Below are positions 34,519-46,459 of a stretch of DNA of 64,000 nucleotides, in pieces. The stretch lies in the NCBI GenBank assembly GCA_020081605.1, contig JAHREC010000016.1, forward strand, positions 496,001 through 560,000, given 5' to 3'. Origin of the DNA: Albifimbria verrucaria (lineage: Eukaryota; Ascomycota; Sordariomycetes; Hypocreales; Stachybotryaceae). A program made the translations under genes and the position numbers. Positions within the stretch are counted from its first letter, which is position 1, and every line of letters begins with the position of its first letter. The notes beneath the pieces are model-generated. The model was not told the DNA's origin, did no database searches, and saw only the letters and a list, made by a program, of their open reading frames with translations.

Positions 34519-36315
34519 ATGGCGCTGGGCAGGAGGCGCGCCGTGGTGGCCTTTCTGGCCATCATGACCATGCTTGCCTTATGGCGCAACTGGACATCCC
34601 TGGAGGACCGTCTCGTTGACGGCCAAGTTAGACCATCCTCGGAGGACAAAGACGACACCTTCTTGTGGCGGCGTATCGAGACTATTCATCCGGTGGAATC
34701 TTTCCGGTCCCTTCCCACCGGCCGCCCTGCTGCATGGCTGCCCCGTGTCCAGGCTAGCTTCCCTAGAGAGTCGTCAAAGGAGCGTGAGACCCGCGTCGCT
34801 CGTCAAGACATCATTAAAAGGCATTTGAGCGGTCCTGGAGTACCTATAAGCGCCTTGCCTGGCTGCGCGATGAGGTCACGCCGGTGAGCGGCCAGTATCG
34901 CGACACCTTTGGTGGTTGGGGTGCTACGCTGGTGGATTCGCTTGACACGCTTTGGATCATGGGTATGAAAGATGAGTTCAACAAGGCTGTCAAAGCAGTC
35001 GATGAGAAAATCTCGTTCGAGAGGACCGCGACGTCGCAGATCAACGTGTTTGAGACTACAATTCGTTTCTTGGGCGGGCTACTGGCGGCGTACGATCTAA
35101 GCGGCGACAAAAGACTGCTGCGCAAAGCTCGGGAAGTCGGCGATATGCTTTACAAGGCGTTCGACACGCCAAACCGAATGCCTGTGACGCGATGGGACTT
35201 TCTCAAAGCCGCCGAGGGCGCGGACCAAGCAGCGATGGGCACCACGCTCCTCGCCGAGATTGGTTCGATGAGTATGGAGTTTACGCGACTCAGCCTCTTG
35301 ACTAAGGATCCTAAATATTTTGACGCGGTGCAGCGCATCAGTGAGCTGTTTGCTGACTCACAAAACTCGACGCTGCTGCCGGGCATGTGGCCCGTCGTTG
35401 TGGATGCGGCCCAACTCAAGTTTACGGCTGGCGCAGATTTTTCACTCGGGGCATGGCGGACAGCATGTACGAATACTTGCCCAAGATGGTTGCTTTGCTC
35501 GGCGGTCGTGACCCCATGTACCGTGACATGTATGTTGACAGCATGGACACGGCACAGCGTCACCTATTCTACCGGCCCATGACGCCGGACCGGGCTGACA
35601 TCTTGTTCCCGGGGACGGTGCGGGTCGAGGCGCAGGGCACTGGGGAGGCAACGAGGCGAAACTTGCTACTTCAGCATCGCACTTGGGATGTTTCCTGGGT
35701 GGGATGCTGGCGCTAGGCGGGCGGCTGGTTAAGAACGAGACACACATCAATATGGCTGGCAGAATGACTCTAGGATGTGTATGGGCGTACGCGGCAACAA
35801 GTACGGGCGTCATGCCCGAGGTGTTTCAGACCACGCCATGTCCCGACCTGTCTGGCTGCCAATGGAGCGACGAGGCCTGGGAAAAGGGTGTCACGGACAA
35901 GCAGACAATGGGAGGCACCATCGCATCGAATTTCAATGCCACCGAGTTCATTATTTCGCACCGACTACCAAAAGGCATCACCACTATCACGGATTCCCGG
36001 TACATCTTGCGGCCGGAAGCCATCGAGAGTGTCTTCATCATGTACCGAACAACGGGAGATAAGGTGTGGCTAGAACGGGCGTGGGACATGTGGCAGGCGA
36101 TTGAAGACCTGACGCGGACCGAGCTGGCGTATAGCGCGGTGCGGACGGTACACCCACGCGTGGATGAGGCTCTGCGGCTAGAAGACTCGATGGAGAGCTT
36201 CTGGTTGGGCGAGACCCTGAAGTATTTCTACCTGATATTCTCAGAGCCGGGGGTGATTAGCTTGGATGAGTGGGTATTCAATACGGAGGCGCATCCATTT
36301 AAGAGACTACGTTGA
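34519..36315 (+). CDS. GH47 alpha-1,2-mannosidase, frame-broken
   Basis: Starts at 34519 with a type-II membrane anchor (RRAVVAFLAIMTMLALW). GH47 blocks: TFGGWGATLVDSLDTLWIMG, VFETTIRFLGGLLAAYDLSG, TDSRYILRPEAIESVFIMYR, MESFWLGETLKYFYLIF and the terminal NTEAHPF. Class I mannosidases trim Man9 N-glycans in the ER or Golgi, or act in ER-associated degradation. The length of about 600 residues suits a Golgi enzyme. Three frame breaks lie at mononucleotide runs (AAAAGG 34816-34821, TTTTT 35438-35442, GGG 35685-35687), and one added base at each restores continuity. I read it as a functional gene with assembly errors; a pseudogene is the alternative. Confidence 0.87.
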
Positions 36316-36943
36316 GTCTGGCAAGGACATTGATATAAAGCACCAAAGTTGGCCAGAACAGCGATACGAGCTTAGCACAGCTAAGCAAAGAGGGTTGCAC
36401 GCGTCTGACCAAAGACATCTAATTACCCTTCTGGGATGTCGAGAGGACACTGAGTTTAATGGAGGCTATTATAGGGACAAGAGTTGTAAGATGAGCTTAT
36501 TGGAGGCTCGCGTTACCAGGGGTTTTGGGCGTGGGATAAGAAGTTTGTTATCTGTAACTATTTGAAGGGATCGGATTCTCGTAGAAAAGGGATATTCGGT
36601 TGGCGTGAGGGATATGATGAGGTACGGAGCTGGGCTTGTATCCTCTCATCTCCTCTTGACGCTGCCTGATGGAATCTGCGAGGCTGCAGGCGTTTGGCTC
36701 GGGCTATTTTCTATTAACGTACAACTTGATTATTAGATTCTAGCATAAATATAAAAGAGTGAACGACTCCCGTGCCAATAGTCCCATCTTCCATACAATT
36801 TCTGGGCGTGCAATACAAAGACAATATATGTGTCAAGACGCATACAAGCATTCTTGACTCAACACCATATCACTTGAAGACATAATGAAAGAGTCTTGAC
36901 GAAGCATCATAACGGCTGATGCATTACTATTAATGAACACGTT
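36316..36943. other. intergenic between convergent genes
   Basis: Non-coding 3' flanks of the mannosidase and the sugar transporter. Confidence 0.5.
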
Positions 36944-38863
36944 TCAAACTATCTGATAGAGTCTGCTTGCCAATGACCAGAACCTGATGGAAATAGAAAA
37001 GACAAATCCGCATTGAAATAAAATGATCGTCCTATTTAATATCCGATCGAATGGAATTGTCTCTATTTCCCGACTCTTGGTCGACCGCAACGACTTCCCT
37101 CCGAAGACTGGACGATTATTAGCACAGTTCAATCTTGACTTTTAATAGTTCAACCGTGGTAGAATGGTAACTTACGAGCATCCATCTCTTCCAAAGATTT
37201 TCCTTTGGTTTCCTTGATGAAGAACCAAACGAACACAACCAAGGCCCAATTAAAGATGCAGAACATGAGGAACGTCCGCCATCCCAAGTTTTCGACAGCA
37301 TGAGGCGTTACTTGGGAAAAGACAAAGTTGAACAACCATTGAGTCGCAGTGCTAATTGCAATAGCGGCTTCACGAATTCTGCCTGGGAAAATCTCTCCAG
37401 TATACAACTATAGGAGGAACGAGTTAGCAAATACACGCTTTGGTGAAATTAGAACATCAAGTATGAGGAATCTCACCCATGGGACTGGTCCCCAAGATAT
37501 GTTGTAGCTCATGGCCTCGAGGTAAATCATGGTCAAAGACGCGATCGATGATGGTGTTAGACCTTGCTTGGGATTAGGCGGGTTCTTGGCTGTCAAGATG
37601 GCAACAATGAGCATGTAAGTGCCCATTAGCCCAGCACCCGCCAGCAAGGAGCCACGACGGCCAATACGCTCGACAAGGAATAGGAGGAAGAACAAGCAAG
37701 CGACGACCTTGACAACACCGAAGAAGCCAGTGAGTAGAAGCTTGTTTTGTCCCGCGCCTACAAGAGAGAAGATCTGCGGTGCATCTACGAATGGTCAGCC
37801 CAGTCCTACATCGAGATCATGTTGTTGGGTTGAATGAACTTACAGTATGCCAATGATGTATTGCCGGTCAGTTGAACACCTAGAAAAGAAGGTTACATAA
37901 CTCGTCGGCATTGATTACACTCTTGGGAACTTACCAATTTGCAGAGCGATAATGAGAATAACCCGATTGCGGTTGAGAGGTTGGATCAGTTCTTTCCAGG
38001 TAACGCCCGCCTTTATCCGCTCCTCCTCGGCGACGCCATTCACAATTTCTGTCCACCTAGTTGCATAATGTCAGTTTGGATATGACACGCAGGAAAATTG
38101 TAAGGCTCATTGTAGCATACTCCTCTTGCACCTCGGCTGAATCTCCTCCACGAACCCAAACCAGGGATTGCAAGGCCTCCTCGTGGCGACCCTTTTTCAC
38201 CAGCCAGCGAGTACTCTCCTTGGTCATAAGCATACCAAATCCGAGTATAGCGCCCGGCACCAGTTGAAGACCAACTGGAATCTGCCACTGTCGTGTACTA
38301 ACAGGGACGTGCTTCTCAACAGCATAGTCGATCCAGTACGATGTCATGACGCCCAAGGTAAAGAAGAACTGAAACATGCTGCCAAGAGTTCCTCGGATAT
38401 TCTTAGGTGCCATCTCGGCCGAGTACATGGGGATAATGACCGTGGCCATACCGACACCCACGCCGCTGATGACTCGAGCAACGTAGAAGGCCGCAAGCGA
38501 GTGCGTGTTGATGGTCTGGATGATTGCACCGACATTGAAAATGGACGCTGCGAGCACTATGGACCATCGGCGACCAAATCTAGCTGTGAACGGCCATACG
38601 AAAAAGCAAGAGAAAAAGGCTATTGACAAGTTAGCGTCGAATAGGTATCAATTGTAGTCAAATGTTTACCTCCGGCCTGTAAAAGACTGGTAGAGTTGGA
38701 TGCAACGGTCGCACGGTGGCTCGAGGTATAACGAAAGTCTTTTGGAAGCTTGGAAGTGTGAGGATCCCACCAATGATACCCGTATCATAGGCAAAAGAAA
38801 CGAGCCAACACATGAGATGGCTACCAAGTAGACGGCTCGGAAGGTTCCTAGCTTTGAAGACAT
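36944..38863 (-). CDS. MFS sugar porter (hexose-transporter family)
   Basis: Minus strand, start at 38863 (MSSKLGTFRAVYLVAISC), with several short introns (for example near 38650, 38110, 37900, 37790, 37430 and 37160). Sugar-porter signatures: GRRWSIVLAA, RVISGVGVGMATVIIPMYSA, APKNIRGTLGSMFQ, ESTRWLVKKGRHEEAL, GPVPW before the TGEIFPGRIREAA loop, and ETKGKSLEEMDA. It imports a hexose or oligosaccharide by proton symport. The first frame ends early because a T is missing in the run 38793-38796 (A on the plus strand); restoring it gives the AYDTGIIGGI motif. The 3' end is uncertain: the last exon reads to 36944 but families usually stop sooner. It is divergent from the sulfatase gene. Confidence 0.87.
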
Positions 38864-39509
38864 GGTTGGTTGGTCGTGGTAGGCTCTAAGCTCTCATCGA
38901 ATTGTCAAATTAATTGCACACCAGTTAAAGGTAGAACTGGAGAACAAATAGCGAGACATGTCGATCGATGTCGCACCGCCCGCCTTTTGAACAGAAGACG
39001 AGAATTATTCGTGACAGGGAATTTCGAATCTGGTAATAGTCTACAATGCTGAGATGTTGACGGTGGCTCAGGCTCTGAGCACGCCATACGCCTTACCAGG
39101 GGCTCAATTAACGGTGATTTGCAAGATGGCTAGCCACTGTAGTTCACACAGGACAAATAGCGTGCTGGTTCCCACATTGCGCTACTCGAGCTTCGGCCGG
39201 AATGCTCCATCGGGTAACGTCTTCTTCACCATATTGGGCAGTCCGACCGACTACCGAGTTGGAGGTCTCAGTAGTCGGACGCATCCTGCAACCTCATGGT
39301 AGAGGGTGGATCAACGGCTATCTGAATCCTCAATTGGCCCCATTGTCCAGGGTCGAGTGGTCCCTGTGAGAATCGTCATTGTCCGATATGCGGACATCTC
39401 GTCTCAAGGCCGTATTCTTTTATTTCCTCGACTTCAAGTTTACCTTAGATCTTTGACCTACACTATTGAGAAATTGGTGTATCAGGATCTTGTCAGCTCA
39501 GTCTTCATC
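38864..39509. promoter_or_regulatory. divergent promoter region of sugar porter and sulfatase
   Basis: 646 bp separating two divergent start codons; a likely shared control region. No specific operator is assigned. Confidence 0.5.
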
Positions 39510-41077
39510 ATGGCCAAGTCTAGGCCCAACATTATTTTCATCATGGCTGATGACCATGCCTCAAAAGCCATTAGTTGCTACGGCGCGGGAATCAACAGCA
39601 CGCCAAACATCGATCGTCTGGCCTCTGAAGGCATGAAATTTAACCACTGCTACGTTACCAATTCAATATGCACGCCGTCTCGAGCGGCCATCCTGACAGG
39701 GACTCACAACCACGTCAATGGAGTCATGACACTAAATGACAACATCAATAAGCATATACCCAATGTCGCCAAACATCTGAGATCCGGTGGTTACCGTACG
39801 GCAATGGTAGGCAAGTGGCATCTCGGCGAGGGCATCGCGCACGAACCGTCTGGCTTCGATTACTGGTCTATTCTGCCTGGCCAAGGCGATTATTGGGACC
39901 CCGAGTTCATTGAGCCCGCCGGAACCAAGGTCGAGCCAGGCTATGTCACGGACACTATCACTGACAAATGTCTCGATTTTATTTCTGACCAAAAAATGCC
40001 GACCAACCGTTCTTTGTCATGTGCCACCACAAGGCGCCTCATCGGTCATGGGAATGCGACGACAAGCATAAGCACCTGTACTCCGACAAACCGATCCGCG
40101 TGCCGGAAACTTACAATGACGATTATAAGAACCGAGCCAAGGCCGCTCGTGTGGCCAAGATGCGCGTTGCAGAAGACATGACCTACCAAGACCTGGGAGT
40201 GGTGCAGCCTGAAGGAGGAGAGCGCGTCGGAGAGCGTGTCGTGCAAGAATCAGGTTCCAGCCAAAGAAAAATCCCAATCAATGCTACTAAGCTCATTGAC
40301 AAAGATGATGGCACGGTGTTCACCTTTAGCAGCGAGGCGGAACTGTCCGAGTTCAAGTTCCAGCGGTATATGCAGCGTTACCTCCGCGTCATTCAGTCTG
40401 TCGATGACAATGTAGGTCGGATTCTCAAGCATTTAGACGAGAGTGGCCTTGCCGAGAACACAATTGTCATTTACACTTCTGACCAAGGCTTCTTCCTTGG
40501 CGAGCACGGCTGGTTTGACAAGCGCTTCATGTACGAGGAGTCATTCCAGATGCCCTTTCTCATCCGCTATCCAGCCGAGATCGCTCCATCGTCCGTGTGC
40601 GACGATATTATCTGCAACGTTGACTTTGCACCTACCTTCCTAGACTTTGCGCAGCTTCGTATGCCGACTTATATGCAGGGCGTGTCATTCCGCAGTCTCC
40701 TGAGAGGTCAAACACCAGCAGACTGGCAACAGGTCGCATACCATCGTTACTGGATGCATAATGATATTATTCATCACGCCTATGCCCATTATGGGGTAAG
40801 GAACCAAAGATATAAGCTCATATATTGGTATAATGAGCCACTAGGGATATCCGGTGCTCGGCCAGGCGCCGAGGATGAGAAGGAATGGGAGCTTTTTGAC
40901 TGTCACGAAGATCCCTTGGAGTTGTTCAATGTCTACAATGACCCCAGATATCAGACTGTGGTTGCTGACATGACCCTATTACTGGAATTAAAAATGGAGG
41001 AAATCGGTGATGATCCGGTTCATGCTCTGGTCAACACTGTTGTGGATCGTGAGGGCAAATTGTCTAGCAAACTATAG
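39510..41077 (+). CDS. type I sulfatase
   Basis: About 522 residues from ATG 39510. The N-terminal metal site NIIFIMADDHAS and the sulfatase signature CTPSRAAILTG are present; its Cys is oxidised to formylglycine in type I sulfatases. Later blocks are HHKAPHR, YTSDQGFFLGEHGWFDKR and EESFQMPFLIRYP. It has no signal peptide, so it is probably cytosolic. The substrate may be a sulfated sugar or choline-type ester; the family cannot be narrowed by eye. The frame breaks once, at the A6 run 39991-39996. One more A joins both halves exactly at the QPFFVMCHHKAPH block, so this is likely an assembly error. It is divergent from the sugar porter. Confidence 0.92.
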
Positions 41078-41905
41078 TGTTAACATAAGGGAATAATTGA
41101 TCACTCAAAACTTGGTAGCCTATACCTGATGGTAGATGTCCAATGCTTGTCTTTCGCTGAACTGATTAACTCACAAGTGTTGATGGCTACATTATGTGCC
41201 AATGTAACATCTAGGCCGGATGCAGCTGAGAGTGAGGAGACTCAAGAGCGTCAAAAGGCCAATGATCTCCATGAAGCTGTGAGCTTTGCTGCATCAATCA
41301 ATCAAGCTAGCCTGAGTGTTAGCCTGCAGCTAACTAGGATAAGGCGAGGAGCGGCTGCAATAGTGTGGGGATGCTTGCCAGTCACTGAATCGAAATCCAC
41401 TATGGCGACATCAATGGCTCGGGAATCGTTGCATACTACCGACAAGTTGAAACTCCTGGTGATGGTCTTCATACGTGACACTCGAATACCCAAGACCATC
41501 ATATCGGACAGGTACAAACTGCTATCGCCTTTCACAAGCTACCTGGGTCTGAATCAGATGTGAATCCATCATAAGCATCACAATGTGCTAGCCTACATCA
41601 ACGAATTCCGGCTGGTACCTGTGCACCGGCAGTTGCAAAGCAATGGACAAGCACCTCGGTTGTTTTGTTGGCAGCAAATCCAACTCTCGTGAAACCTGCA
41701 CTCAATGTAGATGGCGTAAGGTCAGCTTTCTTTTTAAACCTCTATTATGTTCTCCCATGTCTCAGGAGCCACATACCTGTTCCCTCTAGTTGGGTATCAA
41801 GAGCTGACAGCCCTGAGCTACTAGGTTCGATGCGATAGGCGTGATGGTAGCTGTAAAATTGCGAGCGCCTCAAGTTAACCTGCTCCCTCTCAATTCCTGC
41901 AACAG
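41078..41905. other. intergenic with probable first exon of the regulator not identified
   Basis: Downstream of the sulfatase. An open frame at 41129-41563 shows no domain. At 41875-41905 there is a convincing 3' splice site (GTTAAC branch, pyrimidine tract, CAG), which implies that the regulator gene has an upstream exon somewhere here. Confidence 0.45.
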
Positions 41906-43846
41906 GAGTATCCCAACCAATTGACCCTCTGCAAAAGCCAAGGCGTATTCGAGGCGTCATTGCTTGTACCGCGTGTCGTGAAAAAAGATTCGCTGTTCTG
42001 CAACTAAGCCGCAATGTCGCAAATGCAAACAGACTGGGCGGACATGTGTCTACCCGGCCCTGAAACGAGCCTTACGGGATGGTTCCCCAGAGATACCACT
42101 GGAGGGCTCACCACAGCACGATGAGCAGGACCTTCAGACAGTGGGACCCGATATGCCTGATAGCCCTTATTCTGAGAATGCAGAAGAGACAGCTGCCTGG
42201 GTGGACACATTTTTCAAGATGATCTACCCGATGCCATCTTATGCCTTTCTTCATCCCGAGACAACGAGACGACGTTGTCGGCAAGGGCGTACACATAAGG
42301 CCTTGGCGTCCGCTATCAGTGCAATCACGATATTGTACACTGGCGGTGACCGACTACAAGCGTCCAAATGGATTGACGCAGCAGAACAGAGCATATGGAT
42401 GTCCCTCGAATGGCCAACTATTCCGCGCTTGCAAACTCTTTTCCTAGTAATCCGCTATAGGATCGAGACTGGTGGGTTTCAGAGAGCTTTCATGCTCACA
42501 GCCACAGCAGCTAGGTTCGCAACGGCTATGCGCCTACACCATGAACGGCCCGACCTCGACCCCATAGCCCGAGAAGTTCGCCGTAGGATTGTCTGGTCAC
42601 TCAAAATTATTGAAAGATACTTCTCGTCTGGACTTCCAGAGTTTGAACTTTGCCCCGTGGAGTCCATCTATCTTGAGTATCCGAGCTCCGAGGAAGTTTT
42701 TAGTCCGGGCTGTCCAGGAGAGCTGGGCTCTTACGGGCTCTATGTCAGACTTGAAACTGTTCGGAGAGATATCATGAAGTTGACGAGAAGTATGGCGATT
42801 TTGGACCGCCCACTCCTCCTTAATGGCCCTTCTTCGTCATCACGAGGAGACCCTCGCGGAAATTGGATCGCAGCTTCCAGGCACAGAGGAAATAGCGTCC
42901 TTAGCCTCTCCATCCAGCCAATCGCATAACCCTTGGTTACCTCGTCGCATTCTTGTGGTAATGTCATGGCACCAGGCTTACTGTGATTTGTACCGTCTTC
43001 TACTGAGTGGCTATCCTGAAGCAGCTCCCGATGTCGTTTTGGAAGCTGTTGATGAAGAAGAATTGGCCTCAGTCGAGCGCCAATGCCTCCATCACGCTTC
43101 CTCCTCTCTCCAAATAATTAGCACCTTGAACCAGTTCAGCACGTCTCATCAGCTCCTCGAGTTCGACACAGCCATCTGTGCGTATCACGCTGCACGTCTC
43201 CTGCTTTTTCTTTCACGGTTCGGGCGTGACACAGACCGGCCTTCGCCAGAATTTGCGGCTAGTAGAGCAGATCTCTGTCTCGCTGCTCTCAAACGCTTTT
43301 TCCCATCTTCATTGCTAGTCTCGCCTATCGTCACTGAACTAGAACGCTCAATTGCTATTTACAGAGACCAAGAGCAAGGAGAGGAGTCGTCGTACCGCCG
43401 CAGGAAATGCTCGATTCTCCACCCGATCTTACTCGTAAAGGCAACCCTGAGTCGCAGCTTTCATCAGCTGCACGTGCTCGGCAAAAGCTTGCCATTCACA
43501 GCTTATTGAGGCAAGCTGACTTTCTTGACGAGGATGATGAAGACGATGAAGAGCAGCATCCAATAGAACCACCAACGTTGCATACAACCGCCACTTCACA
43601 AAACATTACTAAGAGGATGGATGATGTTGGCGGGAATTCGAACTGGAGACATCACAATGAACTTCAGGACTTGACTAGCCCCGGGATCACTCCCAAGCGT
43701 CTAACTCCAAAACTGTTCCAGCTCCTATCGATGCCTTTGACACCACTATCGAGGGAGGCCATGTAAGCCCTGAGAGCATACAATTGCCACATGTCTCGTG
43801 GTACGGGCCTCAGGACTGGGACTGGCTGGAATCGACTACGCTCTAG
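41906..43846 (+). CDS. Zn2Cys6 fungal transcription factor, 5' exon unresolved, frame-broken
   Basis: The zinc cluster at about 41960-42055 reads ACTACRE...C...C..C...C with the six-Cys spacing of GAL4-type domains once one A is added to the A6 run at 41981-41986. The middle region carries the fungal-specific transcription factor domain (SKWIDAAEQSIWMS, ATAMRLHHER, VRRRIVWSLKIIERY). The acidic C-terminus ends in DWDWLE-type sequence at 43846. Further breaks lie near 42800 (two bases missing or one extra), 43400 and 43740. The 3' splice site at 41905 suggests a missing first exon. Located between the sulfatase and the GH3 gene, it is a candidate regulator of both. Confidence 0.82.
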
Positions 43847-43959
43847 CTCTTCGGACAGTTGGCTTATGAAGAGTTTTGGTGGGATTAAGTAATAAGATCA
43901 GAACTACCTTGGTCTTCTATAGTTGTATCAATATATACTGAGAATTGCTTGGAGAAGTA

Positions 43960-46459
43960 TCAAGCGGAGACTGTAACATTCAATGGTTGTAAATCCTCCG
44001 TCCGAGAACTGTTTCCGATCCAGAAGAGATAGTCGCCCGAGTCGGTGTGCCATTCTCCATCAACATAATAACCTAATTCATGTCGCGGAATGCTAAACTT
44101 CACTTGGCTCGATTTGCCCGGAGCCAAGTCAAACTTGGCAAATCGAATAAGTTTCATCACTGGAAACTCAATCGTACTAACCACAGGCCGGTAATACAGT
44201 TGCACAACCTCCTTTCCACGTAATTTTCCTGTGTTTTTGAGAGAAGCTTCAACAATGATACTCGTCTCATTTTGAGTTTGCCCGGAGGGGCTACCAACAG
44301 TGATAGTAGCATCACGGATGGAAAAGGTCGTGTAGCTGAGGCCGTAGCCAAACCTCAAAGGCGAGTAGCGTGTGGCCTGTGGCCAGTGCCAGTCGTAGGT
44401 GGTTGCAACGCCGAAGCCCCAACATCGTCAGAAGGCAGATAATCATAGGCCACGGGAACGCACCCTCAGCCTGAGGAATCGTAACAGTGAGCTTGCCGCT
44501 GGGGTTCGTCTTACCAAAGAGGATCTCAACCAGTGAGTCTCCGGTAAACTCACCACCCAGCCAGGAGTGGAGAATAGCACCAGCCCGCTTTGTAGATTCG
44601 TTGAGAATAAATGTCTGTCCAGAGCTGAGGATGAGAATTGTTGGTACTCCTGTGTCAAGAACGGCGCTGAGAAGTTGCTGTTGCTGTCCCGGAAATCCCA
44701 AGCTAGGATGAGTAAAGCCCTCTCCATCAGTCCTCTGGGTAAAGGTCGAGGGATCAAAGCTAGAGAGTCCGGAACCGAGTACAACGACGGCCACCTGTGC
44801 ACCTCGTGCGGCTGCCACCGCCGCCTTGATTCCTGCCTCATCTGCCTTGGCAAAGGGATCGATGGAGGTGCCCTCCACATACTCAACTTTGCCAGCACCT
44901 AGCTCTCGCTCAAGACTTCGGCGAAAAGAGGTTCCGTATCTAGGATCTGTGGTATTGCAAGCCGCATACATGCCTGCATTGATGACATCAGCGTAAGGGC
45001 CAATAACAGCAACCCGCGATACGTTTTTGCGGTTGAGAGGTAGTAAGCCATCATTTTGTAACAGGACAATAGACTCTCTCGAGATGTCGCGATTCGCGTT
45101 CAGGTGGTGTTTGCTTCGTAAAACCTTCTTGGCACTCTTTAGTGAGGGCACTGGGCGATCGAATACGCCTGTCGTAAACTTGATCTCCAGAAAAGCCTGA
45201 ACTGATTTGTCGACGAGTGCCACGATATCAGGCTTATCACCTGCATTCAAGAGTTCGACAAAGAGGCCACCACCACCTGGGTGCAGCTCGTGCTCAAGTC
45301 CAGCCTTGAGAGCTTTTAATGCCGCATCCTTGCGCGAATTGGCGACCTTTGACTCGGTGAAAAGGTACTCAATGGCATTAGCATCGGACATTATTAGCCC
45401 TTCAAATCCCAAAATTCCTCGTAGAACATCGTGAAGCATATAACGATTAACGGATATAGGAACCCGGTCAACAGTGGAATAGGATGCCATCAATGACAAG
45501 GGCTTTGCCTCCTTGATTGCCTTGACATAAGGCAGAGCCAGGTCGTTGAGGATGTGGTTGATGCCACCGGACATGCTTGCCCTGTTGACGCCACCACTTC
45601 CAGAGCCGTACACCCAATGCTTGATGGTGGCAGCCACTTTGACCCAACCATGCTCATCTTTTTCTTGCATGGTGTTGATATAACTAGTTGCGAAAGCACC
45701 AGCCAGAAATGTGTCCTCACCAAACCTAGAACACACCCAAGTTAGTCGTTCTTCTGTCAATCGCAAGCAGAAATATGAAAAGAGATAGATGATTTGGCTC
45801 ACATTTCACCGTTGCGCCCATTTCGGGGTCTTTGGCCAGATCAACCTCTGGTGAAAGCACCCAATTGATGCCAATAGCCAAGTTTTCGTCTCGAATGGCC
45901 GCAATGGCTTCCTCGTACAGTGGAAGGTTCCAGGATGATGCCATTGACGAAGCTCCTGGAAAGAGTGTACCACCAGATATCCAGATTCCGTTTATCGAAT
46001 CAGCAATTCCGATAAACGGAATACCCAGTCGCGAGGAATTGATCTGCTCTTCCCGCAAGCCACTGACAATTGGGACTACATCATCCACCCAATTGAGTTG
46101 TGACCCAACACCTATCCATTTGGTAGTATTAGCTACCGCAATAATATGTAGGAGATATGAGACGATGAATTACCTATGTTTCCATTTTGTGTTTTCTTTA
46201 TTCTTTCGAATGTAGTTCTGTTGAACACCGCCTTGCCATTTGTCCTCTCTACTGGCCTGCGGATGCCACCAAGTTGGCCCACCTTCTCTTCCCACGTCAT
46301 GCGTTGAAGAAGATCCGCTGAACGATCGCGAGCTGACAATTTAGGGTCAAGATATCTCGCTGTGGCGCCATTTCCATCTTGTCGAGGGTGCGGGATGGCT
46401 GCAAGTGAGTCCTGGGCTAAGGCAAGCCCTGCGATGACATTTACCAGCAGTCTCAACAT
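43960..46459 (-). CDS. secreted GH3 beta-glucosidase-type glycosidase
   Basis: Minus strand, start at 46459 with signal peptide MLRLLVNVIAGLALAQDSLA. At least two introns (46173-46111, and one near 45790-45730). The GH3 N-domain has GIPFIGIADSINGI and the nucleophile block GFEGLIMSDANAIEYL (Asp in MSDAN). The second domain has LLQNDGLLPLNRK and VAVIGPYAD. The C-terminus is a fibronectin-III-like domain (LRFGYGLSYTTF, GKEVVQLYY). It hydrolyses beta-linked glucosides or xylosides outside the cell. Breaks at 44454-44456 (GGG) and 44417-44420 (CCCC) are cured by one base each. It is convergent with the regulator gene. The exact glycoside is not readable. Confidence 0.9.

Noticed and set aside
34519..36315. 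GH47 gene as a true pseudogene
   Set aside because: All three breaks lie at short mononucleotide runs and all family blocks are intact; the same error type recurs in many other genes of the window.
41129..41563. 144-codon plus-strand frame after the sulfatase
   Set aside because: No domain and low-complexity composition; likely chance frame.
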